From Streptomyces sp. NBC_01428 (GTDB taxonomy: Bacteria > Actinomycetota > Actinomycetes > Streptomycetales > Streptomycetaceae), in NCBI RefSeq assembly GCF_036231965.1, contig NZ_CP109499.1:6572001-6636000 (forward strand): a stretch of 64,000 nucleotides of DNA. Reading direction: 5' to 3'. The translations under genes and the position numbers were made by a program. The notes under the pieces were generated by a model, which was given only the letters and a program-made list of their open reading frames with translations, had not been told where the DNA came from and searched no databases. Every line of letters starts with the position of its first letter. Positions within the stretch are counted from its first letter, which is position 1. Of this stretch, positions 56,954 through 64,000 are shown piece by piece.

Positions 56954-58750
56954 TCAGCCCCGATAAAGTGCCTCGATCTCGCTCGCGTAGTCCTTCGCGA
57001 CGACATTCCGCTTCAGCTTCAGCGACGGCGTCAGGTGCCCCGACTCCTCGGTGAACTGGTGCGCCAGGATGCGGAACTTACGGACCGACTCGGCCTTGGA
57101 CACCGCCGCGTTGCCGTCGTCGATCGCGTCCTGGATGGCGGCGAGCAGGTCCGGGTCCTCGCGCAGCGTCGCCGCGGTCGAACTGACCGGCTTGCCGTGC
57201 TCCTCGGCCCACCGGACCAGGAACTCCTCGTCGACGGTGACGAGGGCGCCCACGAAGGGGCGTCCGTCGCCGACCACCATGCACTCGGCGACCAGCGCGT
57301 GCGCGCGGATGCGGTCCTCGATCACGGCCGGGGCGACGTTCTTGCCGCCGGCGGTGACGATGATCTCCTTCTTGCGGCCGGTGATGCGGAGATAGCCGTC
57401 CTCGTCGAGGGTGCCGATGTCACCGGTGTGGAACCAGCCGTCGGCCAGCGCCTCGGCGGTCGCGCCCTCGTTGTTCCAGTACTCCTTGAACAGGTGCTCA
57501 CCGTGCAGCAGCACCTCGCCGTCGTCGGCGATGCGGATGACGGAGCCGGGCAGCGGCTGGCCGACCGTGCCGATCTTCGTGCGGTCCCACGGGTTGAAGG
57601 CCGTGGCCGCGCAGGACTCGGTGAGGCCGTAGCCCTCCAGGACCGTGAAGCCGATGCCGCGGAAGAAGTGGCCGAGCCGCTCGCCGAGCGGGGCGCCGCC
57701 CGAGATCGCGTACTCGCCGCGTCCGCCGAGGACCGCGCGCAGCTTGCTGTAGACGAGCTTGTCGAACGTCTTGTACTTGATCTTCAGGCCGAGCGACGGG
57801 CCCGAGGGAGTGTCCAGCGCCCGGCTGTACGCGATGGCCGTGTCCGCGGCCTTGTCGAAGATCTTGCCCTTGCCGTCCGCCTGGGCCTTGGCGCGCGCCG
57901 AGTTGTAGACCTTCTCGAAGACGCGCGGCACACCGAGGATCAGCGTCGGCCGGAACGAGGCCAGCTCGTCCGTGAGGTTCTTGATGTCCGGGACACAGCC
58001 CAGCTTGATCGGCGCCATCATCGGCGCGACCTGCACGAGCCGTCCGAAGACGTGGGCGAGCGGGAGGAAGAGCAGCACGGAGCACTCGCCCGTACGGAAC
58101 AGCGGGCGCAGTCGCTCCACGATGTTGCCGCACTCGGCGAAGAAGGCACGGTGGGTGAGGACACAGCCCTTGGGGCGGCCCGTCGTCCCGGACGTGTAGA
58201 CAATGGTCGCCGGATCGTCCGCCTTGGCGAGCGAACTGCGCTCCTCGACGGCGGCGTCACTGACGTCGTGACCGAGACGCCCCAGCTCCTCGACGCCGCC
58301 GGCCTCGATCTGCCAGACGTGCTTGAGGGCGGGCAGGTGGTCGCGCACCGACTCGACGGAGGCCGCGTGCGTGGCCAGCTCGACGATGCAGGCGGTCGCG
58401 CCCGAGTCGCCGAGGATCCACTGCACCTGCTCGGCCGAGCTGGTCTCGTACACCGGGACGGTGACCGCGCCGGCGCTCCAGATCGCGAAGTCGAGCAGCG
58501 TCCACTCGTAGCGGGTACGCGACATCAGGGCGACCCGGTCCCCGGGCTGCACGCCCGAGGCGATCAGGCCCTTGGCCGCGGCACGCACCTCGGCGAGGAA
58601 CGTCGTGGCGCTCACGTCCGTCCACGTGCCGCCGACCTTGCGCGCGATGACGGCGACGTCGGGATGCTGCGCGGCGTTTCTGCGGACGATGTCGGTGAGA
58701 TTTCCGTCAGCGGGGACCTCGTACAAAGCCGGAAGGCTGAACTCGCGCAA
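56954..58750 (-). CDS. long-chain acyl-CoA ligase (FadD15-type AMP-binding enzyme)
   Basis: This 598-residue adenylate-forming enzyme activates fatty acids to acyl-AMP and then acyl-CoA. Motifs are the P-loop VYTSGTTGRPKGC, the gate segment FLPLAHVFGRLVQ, YGLTESCAAT, GWFHTGDIGTLDEDGYL and the hinge GRKKEIIVTAGGKNVAP. The C-terminal catalytic Lys is in LTPSLKLKRNVV. The start is TTG (58748-58750) with GAGGAG 8 bp upstream. The protein then begins MREFSLPALYEVP, as in related Streptomyces ligases. It is monocistronic; the 296-bp gap to the divergent phosphoesterase gene shows no other gene. Confidence 0.93.
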   Translation of the reverse strand: MREFSLPALYEVPADGNLTDIVRRNAAQHPDVAVIARKVGGTWTDVSATTFLAEVRAAAKGLIASGVQPGDRVALMSRTRYEWTLLDFAIWSAGAVTVPVYETSSAEQVQWILGDSGATACIVELATHAASVESVRDHLPALKHVWQIEAGGVEELGRLGHDVSDAAVEERSSLAKADDPATIVYTSGTTGRPKGCVLTHRAFFAECGNIVERLRPLFRTGECSVLLFLPLAHVFGRLVQVAPMMAPIKLGCVPDIKNLTDELASFRPTLILGVPRVFEKVYNSARAKAQADGKGKIFDKAADTAIAYSRALDTPSGPSLGLKIKYKTFDKLVYSKLRAVLGGRGEYAISGGAPLGERLGHFFRGIGFTVLEGYGLTESCAATAFNPWDRTKIGTVGQPLPGSVIRIADDGEVLLHGEHLFKEYWNNEGATAEALADGWFHTGDIGTLDEDGYLRITGRKKEIIVTAGGKNVAPAVIEDRIRAHALVAECMVVGDGRPFVGALVTVDEEFLVRWAEEHGKPVSSTAATLREDPDLLAAIQDAIDDGNAAVSKAESVRKFRILAHQFTEESGHLTPSLKLKRNVVAKDYASEIEALYRG

Positions 58751-59046
58751 GACTGCTGCTCCTCATAGGGCGCCGACGCCACGACTCTGTGTGATGCGAC
58801 GGTGCGGTCCAAGGCTCGGGCAGGTACTCGGAAGATCACTGGTTGAAATCCTGAGTACGACTGGACTGGCCGGACGTTACCCGCCGGTATGGCTTCTTCG
58901 ACAGGGGGGTCGAGCGAGATGTTCCATGCGTCACACGTGTTGGCGTTCCTTCGCGCAGAGTAGTCCACGCCTTTCCCGGCCAGCCAGTAATCGCAGGTCC
59001 GGCCGCCTCTGTTCACGTTTGCCGCACACGCCTACGCTTGATCGTC

Positions 59047-59844
59047 ATGGCACCCACACCGGTCGGAAACCCGAGGACGCGCGTTCACGTGGTCAGTGAC
59101 GTGCATGGCAACGTCCGGGACCTGGCCCGGGCCGGCGACGGCGCTGACGCCCTGGTCTGCCTCGGTGACCTGGTCCTCTTCCTGGACTACGCGGACCACT
59201 CCCGCGGCATCTTCCCCGAGCTCTTCGGCGTGGAGAACGCCGACCGCATCGTCGAGCTGCGCACCGCCCGCCGCTTCGAGGAGGCCCGCGCGTTCGGGGC
59301 CCGGCTGTGGGCCGGCATCGGCACCGAGCGGGCCGCCGCCATCGAGAAGGCCGTACGCAAGCAGTACGCCGAGATGTTCGCCGCGTTCCCCACTCCGACG
59401 TACGCCACCTACGGCAATGTCGACATGCCGAACCTGTGGCCGGAGTACGCCGGACCCGGTACCACCGTCCTCGACGGCGAGCGGGTGGAGATCGGCGGCC
59501 GCGTGTTCGGCTTCGTCGGCGGCGGACTGCGGACACCGATGCGCACCCCGTACGAGATCAGCGACGAGGAGTACGCGGCCAAGATCGAGGCGGTCGGCGA
59601 GGTCGACGTGCTCTGCACGCACATCCCGCCGGAGGTTCCGGAGCTGGTCTACGACACCGTGGCGCGCCGCTTCGAGCGGGGATCCCGCGCCCTGCTGGAC
59701 GCGATCCGGCGTACGCGCCCCCGGTACGCGCTCTTCGGCCACGTCCACCAGCCCCTCGCCCGCCGGATGCGCGTCGGGGCGACGGAATGCGTGAATGTGG
59801 GGCACTTCGCGGGGTCGGGCCGGCCCTGGGTGCTGGAGTGGTGA
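59047..59844 (+). CDS. calcineurin-like metallophosphoesterase
   Basis: This 265-residue cytosolic phosphoesterase has the ordered metal-binding motifs VSDVHGN (DxH), CLGDLVLFLDY (GD), YGNVDMP (GNxD-like), CTHIPPEV and FGHVHQP (GHxH). The substrate is unknown; relatives hydrolyse phosphodiesters or nucleotides. The ATG at 59047 is used; a TTG three codons upstream is an alternative. It lies 123 bp before the SRPBCC gene on the same strand, possibly co-transcribed. Confidence 0.9.
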   Translation: MAPTPVGNPRTRVHVVSDVHGNVRDLARAGDGADALVCLGDLVLFLDYADHSRGIFPELFGVENADRIVELRTARRFEEARAFGARLWAGIGTERAAAIEKAVRKQYAEMFAAFPTPTYATYGNVDMPNLWPEYAGPGTTVLDGERVEIGGRVFGFVGGGLRTPMRTPYEISDEEYAAKIEAVGEVDVLCTHIPPEVPELVYDTVARRFERGSRALLDAIRRTRPRYALFGHVHQPLARRMRVGATECVNVGHFAGSGRPWVLEW

Positions 59845-59967
59845 GCCGCCGGGGTGGTGAACGCCGGGCGGGGTGACGGTGGCCGTGGCTGTGCGCGGTA
59901 GCCTTCACGCTGCACAGACGTGCGCACCACCCTCCCTCACCGGACCGCATCTGGAGGAGCCACCGCG

Positions 59968-60408
59968 ATGGCGGAACACACCAGTTCGAGCATCACGATC
60001 GAGGCGGCACCGGAGGAGGTCATGGCGGTGATCGCCGACTTCGCCCGCTACCCGGACTGGACGGGTGAGGTGAAGGAGGCCGAGGTGCTGAAGACGGACG
60101 CGCAGGGCCGCGCGGAACAGGTCCGCCTCGTCATGGACGCCGGCGCCATCAAGGACGACCAGACCCTCGGCTACACCTGGACCGGGGACCACGAGGTCTC
60201 CTGGACCCTGGTCAAGTCCCAGATGCTGCGCTCGCTCGACGGCTCGTACCTGCTCGCGGCCGTCGGTGCCGGGGCGACCGAGGTGACCTACCGGCTCACC
60301 GTCGACGTCAAGATCCCGATGCTCGGGATGATCAAGCGCAAGGCCGAGAAGGTCATCATCGACCGGGCGCTGGCGGGCCTGAAGAAGCGCGTCGAAGAAA
60401 CGGCCTAG
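59968..60408 (+). CDS. SRPBCC/START-like polyketide cyclase family protein
   Basis: This 146-residue SRPBCC-fold protein has SSITIEAAPEEVMAVIADFARYPDW (the first strand, helix and loop) and YTWTGDHEVSWTLVKSQMLR. A long C-terminal helix KRKAEKVIIDRALAGLKKRVE packs over the cavity. Related proteins bind lipids, coenzyme Q-like molecules or polyketides. The ATG follows GGAGGAGC. No polyketide genes are nearby, so a general ligand-binding or membrane-associated role is likely. Confidence 0.88.
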   Translation: MAEHTSSSITIEAAPEEVMAVIADFARYPDWTGEVKEAEVLKTDAQGRAEQVRLVMDAGAIKDDQTLGYTWTGDHEVSWTLVKSQMLRSLDGSYLLAAVGAGATEVTYRLTVDVKIPMLGMIKRKAEKVIIDRALAGLKKRVEETA

Positions 60409-60521
60409 CCACCCAGGGGCGCCCGCTCTCCCGGCCCACGCACTTACCCCGGTGAGCCCGGGAGGCCCCGCCCGTCAGGGCCCACCCTTTCCTCGCCCCC
60501 TCCGCCCCTACCCGTCCCGAC

Positions 60522-60572
60522 CTGGGGCTCCGCCCCAGACCCCGCTCCTCAAACGCCGGAGGGGCTGATTTT
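60522..60572. repeat. dispersed Streptomyces intergenic repeat
   Basis: CTGGGGCTCCGCCCCAG forms a hairpin (60522-60528 with 60532-60538). It is followed by ACCCCGCTCCTCAAACGCC and GGAGGGGCTGATTTTT. From memory this whole module recurs in many Streptomyces intergenic regions. It ends in a T-run, so it may terminate the SRPBCC transcript. The 489-bp gap between the SRPBCC and ArsA-like genes holds this element, a 47-bp direct repeat and no gene I can support. Confidence 0.7.
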
Positions 60573-60803
60573 TCCCCGCTCGAAGCGCTGAAGGCTCTGC
60601 CCGCACCCGGGATCCGGCGGAAGGGGCGAGCCCCGGCCACGCACGGCCCGCGGTCGGCGTCCGGCGGGAGGGGCCGTGCCGGTACATCGGATGCCCGTCG
60701 CTTACGTCCGGATCGAGCAGCCGGGTGTTGATGACTGAGGTCTGATGCAGCGGCGACGGGCGGATGCACCGGCGCGGCCCCGACCCACCCACCGGACCGC
60801 ACC

Positions 60804-60882
60804 CGAGACCGCGACAGGCCCCCGGCCCGGTATCCGCACAGGCCCCGGCCCGAGACCGGCAGAGGCCCCCGGCCCGGTACCG
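60804..60882 (+). repeat. direct repeat upstream of the ArsA-like gene
   Basis: CGAGACCG...AGGCCCCCGGCCCGGTA occurs at 60804 and again at 60851 (47-bp period, minor differences). A shorter AGGCCCCGGCCC copy lies between. The array ends about 15 bp before the ATG of the next gene and masks any normal RBS. Confidence 0.75.
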
Positions 60883-60897
60883 GTACCGTTCACCCCC

Positions 60898-62067
60898 ATG
60901 CGCACCATCCTGATCACCGGCCAGGGCGGCACCGGCCGTACCACCGTCGCCGCGGCCACCGCGCTGAAGGCGGCCCGCGAGGGCACCCGCACCCTGGTGC
61001 TCACCGCCGACCGCACCGACACCCTCGGCGCCGTCCTCGGCGTCCCCACCGGCCCGGACCCCGTCGAGGCCGCCCCCCATCTCACCGCCTGGCGCCCCGA
61101 CGCGGCCGCCCGCTTCCGCGACGACCTCACCGCGTTCCAGCAGCGCGCCACCACCGCCCTCGACCTGCTCGGCGCCTCCCGTCTGGACGCCGAGGAGGTC
61201 ACGCCGCTGCCCGGCGCCGAGGAGCTCGCCCTGCTCAGGGCCCTGCGCGACGCCGCGCTGTCGGACGCGTACGACCTCCTCGTCGTGGACCTGCCGCCCG
61301 CTCCGCAGGCCCTCGCCCTCCTCGCCCTGCCCGAGGAACTCCGCCGCTACCTGCGCCGCCTGCTCCCGCCCGAGCGTCAGGCGGCCCGCGCCCTGCGCCC
61401 CGTCCTCGGTCGGCTCGCGGGCGTCCCGATGCCCGCCGAGTGGCTGTACGAGACGGCAGCCCGCTGGGACGTCGAGCTGGCCGCCGTACAGGCCGTCGTC
61501 GAGGACCGCGCCACGACCGTGCGCCTGGTCGCCGAGCCGGGCCCCGCCGGTGCCGACGCCGTCCGCACCGCGGCCACCGCCCTGGCCCTGCGCGGCCTGC
61601 CCGTCGACACCCTGGTGGCGAACCGGGTCCTGCCGGGCGCCACCAACGACACCTGGCTCGCGGCCCTCGCCGCCCAGCAGCGCAAGGCCCTGGACGAGTG
61701 GCAGGACGCGTACGACCTCCACGAGGTCCCGCACGCGGGCCACGACCCGCGCGGCCCGCACGACCTCGCCGCGCTGCCCGTACCGGCCGTCAACACCGCG
61801 CCCACCCCCGTCGAGTGGCCCGTCGTCGACCGTCTCGCCGACGACGGCGTCCTCGTCTGGAACATCCCGCTGCCCGGCGCGATACGCGACGAACTCGACC
61901 TCATCCGGCGCGGCGACGAACTCGTCGTCACCGTCGGCCCCTTCCGCCGGATCGTGCCGCTGCCGTCCGCGCTGCGCCGCTGCACCGTGGCCGGCGCGGC
62001 CCTGCGCGAGGGAGAGCTGCGCATCCGCTTCGCGCCGGACCCCGGCCTGTGGCCGCGCGGCACCTGA
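60898..62067 (+). CDS. ArsA/MinD-like P-loop ATPase
   Basis: This 389-residue protein begins MRTILITGQGGTGRTTVAAAT, a deviant Walker A motif of the ArsA/Get3/MinD class. It contains YDLLVVDLPPAPQALALLALP (switch/Walker B) and FAPDPGLWPRGT near the end. There is no arsenite cysteine motif and no partner arsenite pump nearby. Many actinobacterial ArsA-like proteins are not arsenic pumps, so function is open. There is no canonical RBS before the ATG, because direct repeats occupy that site; the start could lie downstream. Confidence 0.85.
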   Translation: MRTILITGQGGTGRTTVAAATALKAAREGTRTLVLTADRTDTLGAVLGVPTGPDPVEAAPHLTAWRPDAAARFRDDLTAFQQRATTALDLLGASRLDAEEVTPLPGAEELALLRALRDAALSDAYDLLVVDLPPAPQALALLALPEELRRYLRRLLPPERQAARALRPVLGRLAGVPMPAEWLYETAARWDVELAAVQAVVEDRATTVRLVAEPGPAGADAVRTAATALALRGLPVDTLVANRVLPGATNDTWLAALAAQQRKALDEWQDAYDLHEVPHAGHDPRGPHDLAALPVPAVNTAPTPVEWPVVDRLADDGVLVWNIPLPGAIRDELDLIRRGDELVVTVGPFRRIVPLPSALRRCTVAGAALREGELRIRFAPDPGLWPRGT

Positions 62068-62194
62068 GCGGGGACGCGGCAGGCGACGTGGCCGAAGGAC
62101 GTGCCCCGGTCCTGATCGGGGCCGTCGGGACGGTGAACGGTGTACCGCCGTTCGGGTAACGTCGAAGGCACGAACACGTAGGCAGGAGTCCGCC

Positions 62195-62680
62195 ATGAGC
62201 GAAGAGCGCCCCCCATCCGACGCCGCTCAGGAGGAGACGGCCGACGAGGTGCGCGTCGATGAGGCGCACGCGACGGACGCCGACGCCTGGGCGACGGCGT
62301 GCGCCGAGGACCTAGCGGAGGAACAGGCCCGCCGCCGCACCCAGCACGGCCCGCCCCCCGGCTCCGCCGCCGAGGAACTGCGCAAGCTCGTCGACGCCGT
62401 CGCCGACAAGCTCTCCGGGATCCAGTCGCCGCTGTTCGGCGCGGTCGCCTCGGGCACCGCCCAGCAGATGGTCAACCAGGTCGTCCAGCAGGCCAGGGCC
62501 GCCGTCGAACCGGTGATCGAGCGCAACCCGGACGTCTTCGACCATCTCGCCGCCGCGGGCACCGAACTGCTCGCCGCCTACCGCTCGGCCGTCGAGACGC
62601 AGGAGCGGCGCTGGACCACCCGAGACACCGGATCTCGTGACGAGGAGCCCGGTCCAGGGGAACACATCGACCTGGACTAA
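62195..62680 (+). CDS. DUF5304-like acidic protein
   Basis: This 161-residue, strongly acidic protein starts MSEERPPSDAAQEETADEVRV. A central helix region follows (AAEELRKLVDAVADKLSGIQS and FGAVASGTAQQMVNQVVQQARAAVEPVIER) and the end is Asp/Glu-rich. The ATG has CAGGAG upstream. Equivalent genes sit immediately before glkA in Streptomyces, 54 bp here, so the two are probably co-transcribed. The function is unknown; amphipathic helices hint at membrane or protein binding. Confidence 0.8.
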   Translation: MSEERPPSDAAQEETADEVRVDEAHATDADAWATACAEDLAEEQARRRTQHGPPPGSAAEELRKLVDAVADKLSGIQSPLFGAVASGTAQQMVNQVVQQARAAVEPVIERNPDVFDHLAAAGTELLAAYRSAVETQERRWTTRDTGSRDEEPGPGEHIDLD

Positions 62681-62734
62681 AGGTCGCTCGGGTACGGTTG
62701 CCCGTAGCGGGGCTCGACCGAAACTGAGGGATTC

Positions 62735-63688
62735 ATGGGACTCACCATCGGCGTCGATATCGGCGGCACGAAGATCGCGGCCGGTGTGGTCGACGAGGAA
62801 GGCAACATCCTCTCGACGCACAAGGTGCCGACTCCCAGCACGCCGCAGGCCATCGTGGACGCCATCGCCTCGGCCGTGGAGGGCGCGCGGGCCGGTCACG
62901 ACATCGTGGGCGTCGGCATCGGTGCCGCCGGATACGTGAACCGCCAGCGCTCGACGGTGTACTTCGCGCCGAACATCGACTGGCGCCAGGAGCCGCTCAA
63001 GGCCGAGGTCGAGCAGCGCGTGGGCCTGCCGGTCGTCGTGGAGAACGACGCGAACGCGGCCGCGTGGGGGGAGTACAAGTTCGGTGCGGGCAAGGGGCAC
63101 CGCAACGTCATCTGCATCACCCTGGGCACCGGCCTCGGCGGCGGCATCATCATCGGCAACAAGCTGCGCCGGGGGCACTTCGGCGTGGCCGCCGAGTTCG
63201 GCCACATCCGGATGGTCCCGGACGGCCTGCTGTGCGGCTGCGGCTCGCAGGGGTGCTGGGAGCAGTACGCGTCCGGGCGCGCCCTCGTCCGCTACGCCAA
63301 GCAGCGGGCGAACGCCACCCCGGAGGCCGCGGAGGTCCTGCTGGGCCTCGGCGACGGTTCCCCCGACGGCATCGAGGGCAAGCACATCTCGATGGCCGCC
63401 CGGCAGGGCGACCCGGTGGCGGTGGACTCCTACCGTGAGCTGGCCCGCTGGGCCGGCGCGGGTCTCGCCGACCTCGCGTCGCTGTTCGACCCGTCCGCCT
63501 TCATCGTCGGCGGCGGCCTCTCGGACGAGGGCGAGCTGGTTCTCGACCCGATCCGGAAGTCGTACAAGCGCTGGCTGGTGGGGGGCAACTGGCGCCCGGT
63601 CGCCGATGTGATCGCCGCCCAGCTGGGCAACAAGGCGGGGCTGGTCGGCGCGGCCGACCTGGCCCGGGAGCCCGACCCGATCATGTAA
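62735..63688 (+). CDS. glkA: ROK-family glucokinase
   Basis: This 317-residue enzyme phosphorylates glucose to glucose-6-phosphate; in S. coelicolor GlkA also has a role in carbon catabolite repression. It begins with the ATP-binding GVDIGGTKIAAG. It contains VENDANAAAWGE, ITLGTGLGGGIIIGNKL, EFGHIRMVPDG and the ROK zinc motif CGCGSQGCWEQYASG. It ends with FIVGGGLSDEGELV. No DNA-binding domain is present, so it is an enzyme and not a ROK repressor. The RBS is weak (GAGGG). A terminator follows. Confidence 0.96.
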   Translation: MGLTIGVDIGGTKIAAGVVDEEGNILSTHKVPTPSTPQAIVDAIASAVEGARAGHDIVGVGIGAAGYVNRQRSTVYFAPNIDWRQEPLKAEVEQRVGLPVVVENDANAAAWGEYKFGAGKGHRNVICITLGTGLGGGIIIGNKLRRGHFGVAAEFGHIRMVPDGLLCGCGSQGCWEQYASGRALVRYAKQRANATPEAAEVLLGLGDGSPDGIEGKHISMAARQGDPVAVDSYRELARWAGAGLADLASLFDPSAFIVGGGLSDEGELVLDPIRKSYKRWLVGGNWRPVADVIAAQLGNKAGLVGAADLAREPDPIM

Positions 63689-63709
63689 CGCGCCTCTTCT
63701 GCCGTACAG

Positions 63710-63746
63710 CGGAGCCCGCCGACCCCCACGGGGCCGGCGGGCTCCG
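63710..63746 (+). terminator. terminator of glkA
   Basis: CGGAGCCCGCCG (63710-63721) pairs perfectly with CGGCGGGCTCCG (63735-63746), 22 bp past the glkA stop. The following ~180 bp to the next gene shows only GC-rich sequence. Confidence 0.82.
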
Positions 63747-63930
63747 TCGTTCCCGGCCCGCGCCCGCCCCGGCTGCCCCGGCCGGACGCCCTGCGCGGAT
63801 CGAGGCCGGGTCGGAGGCGATCGGGGCCGAGCGCGAACGCCGGTACCGAGGAGCCCGGGCCCGCGTCGCGCGTTCCGCCCTTCCGCCTTTCGGCCCGTCC
63901 GGCACCGCCGCAACGCGTATCTTGATCGCC

Positions 63931-64000
63931 ATGCCGACCAGCCCCACCGCCAGTCCGCTGCCCGCGTCCCGCACCGAACCCGACGGTTCGGCAGTGATCC
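63931..64000 (+). CDS. N-terminal fragment of an unidentified protein
   Basis: An ATG at 63931 opens MPTSPTASPLPASRTEPDGSA and runs to the window edge. Streptomyces proteins with a similar RTEPDGSAVI start can be endonuclease/exonuclease/phosphatase-fold enzymes, but the diagnostic domain lies outside the window. Without more sequence the product cannot be named. Confidence 0.45.
   Translation, partial: MPTSPTASPLPASRTEPDGSAVI

Noticed and set aside
60898..62067. Arsenite-pump ATPase ArsA
   Set aside because: The P-loop class matches, but arsenite-binding cysteines and arsB/acr3 are missing, so only an ArsA-like ATPase is called.
62735..63688. ROK-family transcriptional repressor
   Set aside because: There is no N-terminal helix-turn-helix; the protein starts directly with the ATP-binding motif, so it is the glucokinase.
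1..64000. tRNA or rRNA genes
   Set aside because: No cloverleaf with a GGTTCGAATCC-type T-loop and CCA-adjacent acceptor, and no rRNA-like sequence, was found on either strand by eye.

Overview
The window is chromosomal core sequence from a Streptomyces (or very close actinomycete). Evidence: very high G+C with strong third-position GC bias, frequent GTG/TTG starts, GTGA/ATGA stop-start overlaps, an actinobacterial aa3-type oxidase/QcrCAB branch, PimB'-type lipid mannosylation, a SAM-IV-like riboswitch, and paired NlpC/P60 endopeptidases. From memory the order resembles the S. coelicolor stretch from glkA (about SCO2126) to lpd/sucB (about SCO2181), read in the opposite direction. No rRNA, tRNA, CRISPR array, transposase or phage gene was recognised.

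Layout. 1-3.4 kb (minus): start of a 2-oxoacid dehydrogenase E2 gene, lpdA and pepA. 3.4-10 kb (plus): a probable cell-surface polysaccharide locus inserted between housekeeping genes. It encodes an exported Agd3/CE18-like polysaccharide deacetylase, a PelF-like GT4 glycosyltransferase, a polytopic membrane protein and a spherulin-4/GH135-like glycoside hydrolase. This combines hallmarks of bacterial Pel and fungal galactosaminogalactan and is the most interesting part of the window. 10-18 kb: cobalamin lower-ligand genes cobS, cobT and an MBL-CobU fusion (minus), interleaved with an MprF-like aminoacyl-lipid synthase, a rhomboid-like protein, a polytopic protein and a methyltransferase. 18-24.5 kb: an HtrA-type lipoprotein protease, a methyltransferase-DUF3043 pair, pspA-pspAA, and a NarL-type two-component system. 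24.6-33.3 kb: an RND transporter, nadA divergent from a HesB/IscA-type Fe-S carrier, a large membrane-anchored protein of unknown function, and adenosine kinase.

33.4-44.4 kb: a cysteine desulfurase-TusA fusion, then the terminal respiratory branch: ctaC-ctaD-ctaF, an L,D-transpeptidase, a divergent receiver-like protein, and ctaE-qcrC-qcrA-qcrB. The subunit genes overlap by 4 bp at four junctions, suggesting translational coupling in the supercomplex genes. 44.5-47.4 kb: trpD, then a SAM-IV-like riboswitch leader with a six-codon ORF in front of a PLP-dependent cysteine desulfurase-like enzyme. 47.4-50.3 kb: a stand-alone Lrp RAM domain, a rhomboid protease, a zinc-ribbon protein and a NYN-domain protein. 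50.5-56.8 kb: envelope genes (two NlpC/P60 hydrolases, a HExxH lipoprotein, a GT87 mannosyltransferase, PimB'). 57-64 kb: FadD-type acyl-CoA ligase, metallophosphoesterase, SRPBCC protein, ArsA-like ATPase, DUF5304-like protein, glucokinase glkA and the start of one more gene.

Many gene ends carry perfect GC-rich hairpins, several between convergent genes. There are several short tandem repeats (14 bp, 27 bp, 9 bp in frame) and two elements resembling dispersed Streptomyces intergenic repeats. All assignments are by eye from translated sequence and motif recognition; no database search was run.
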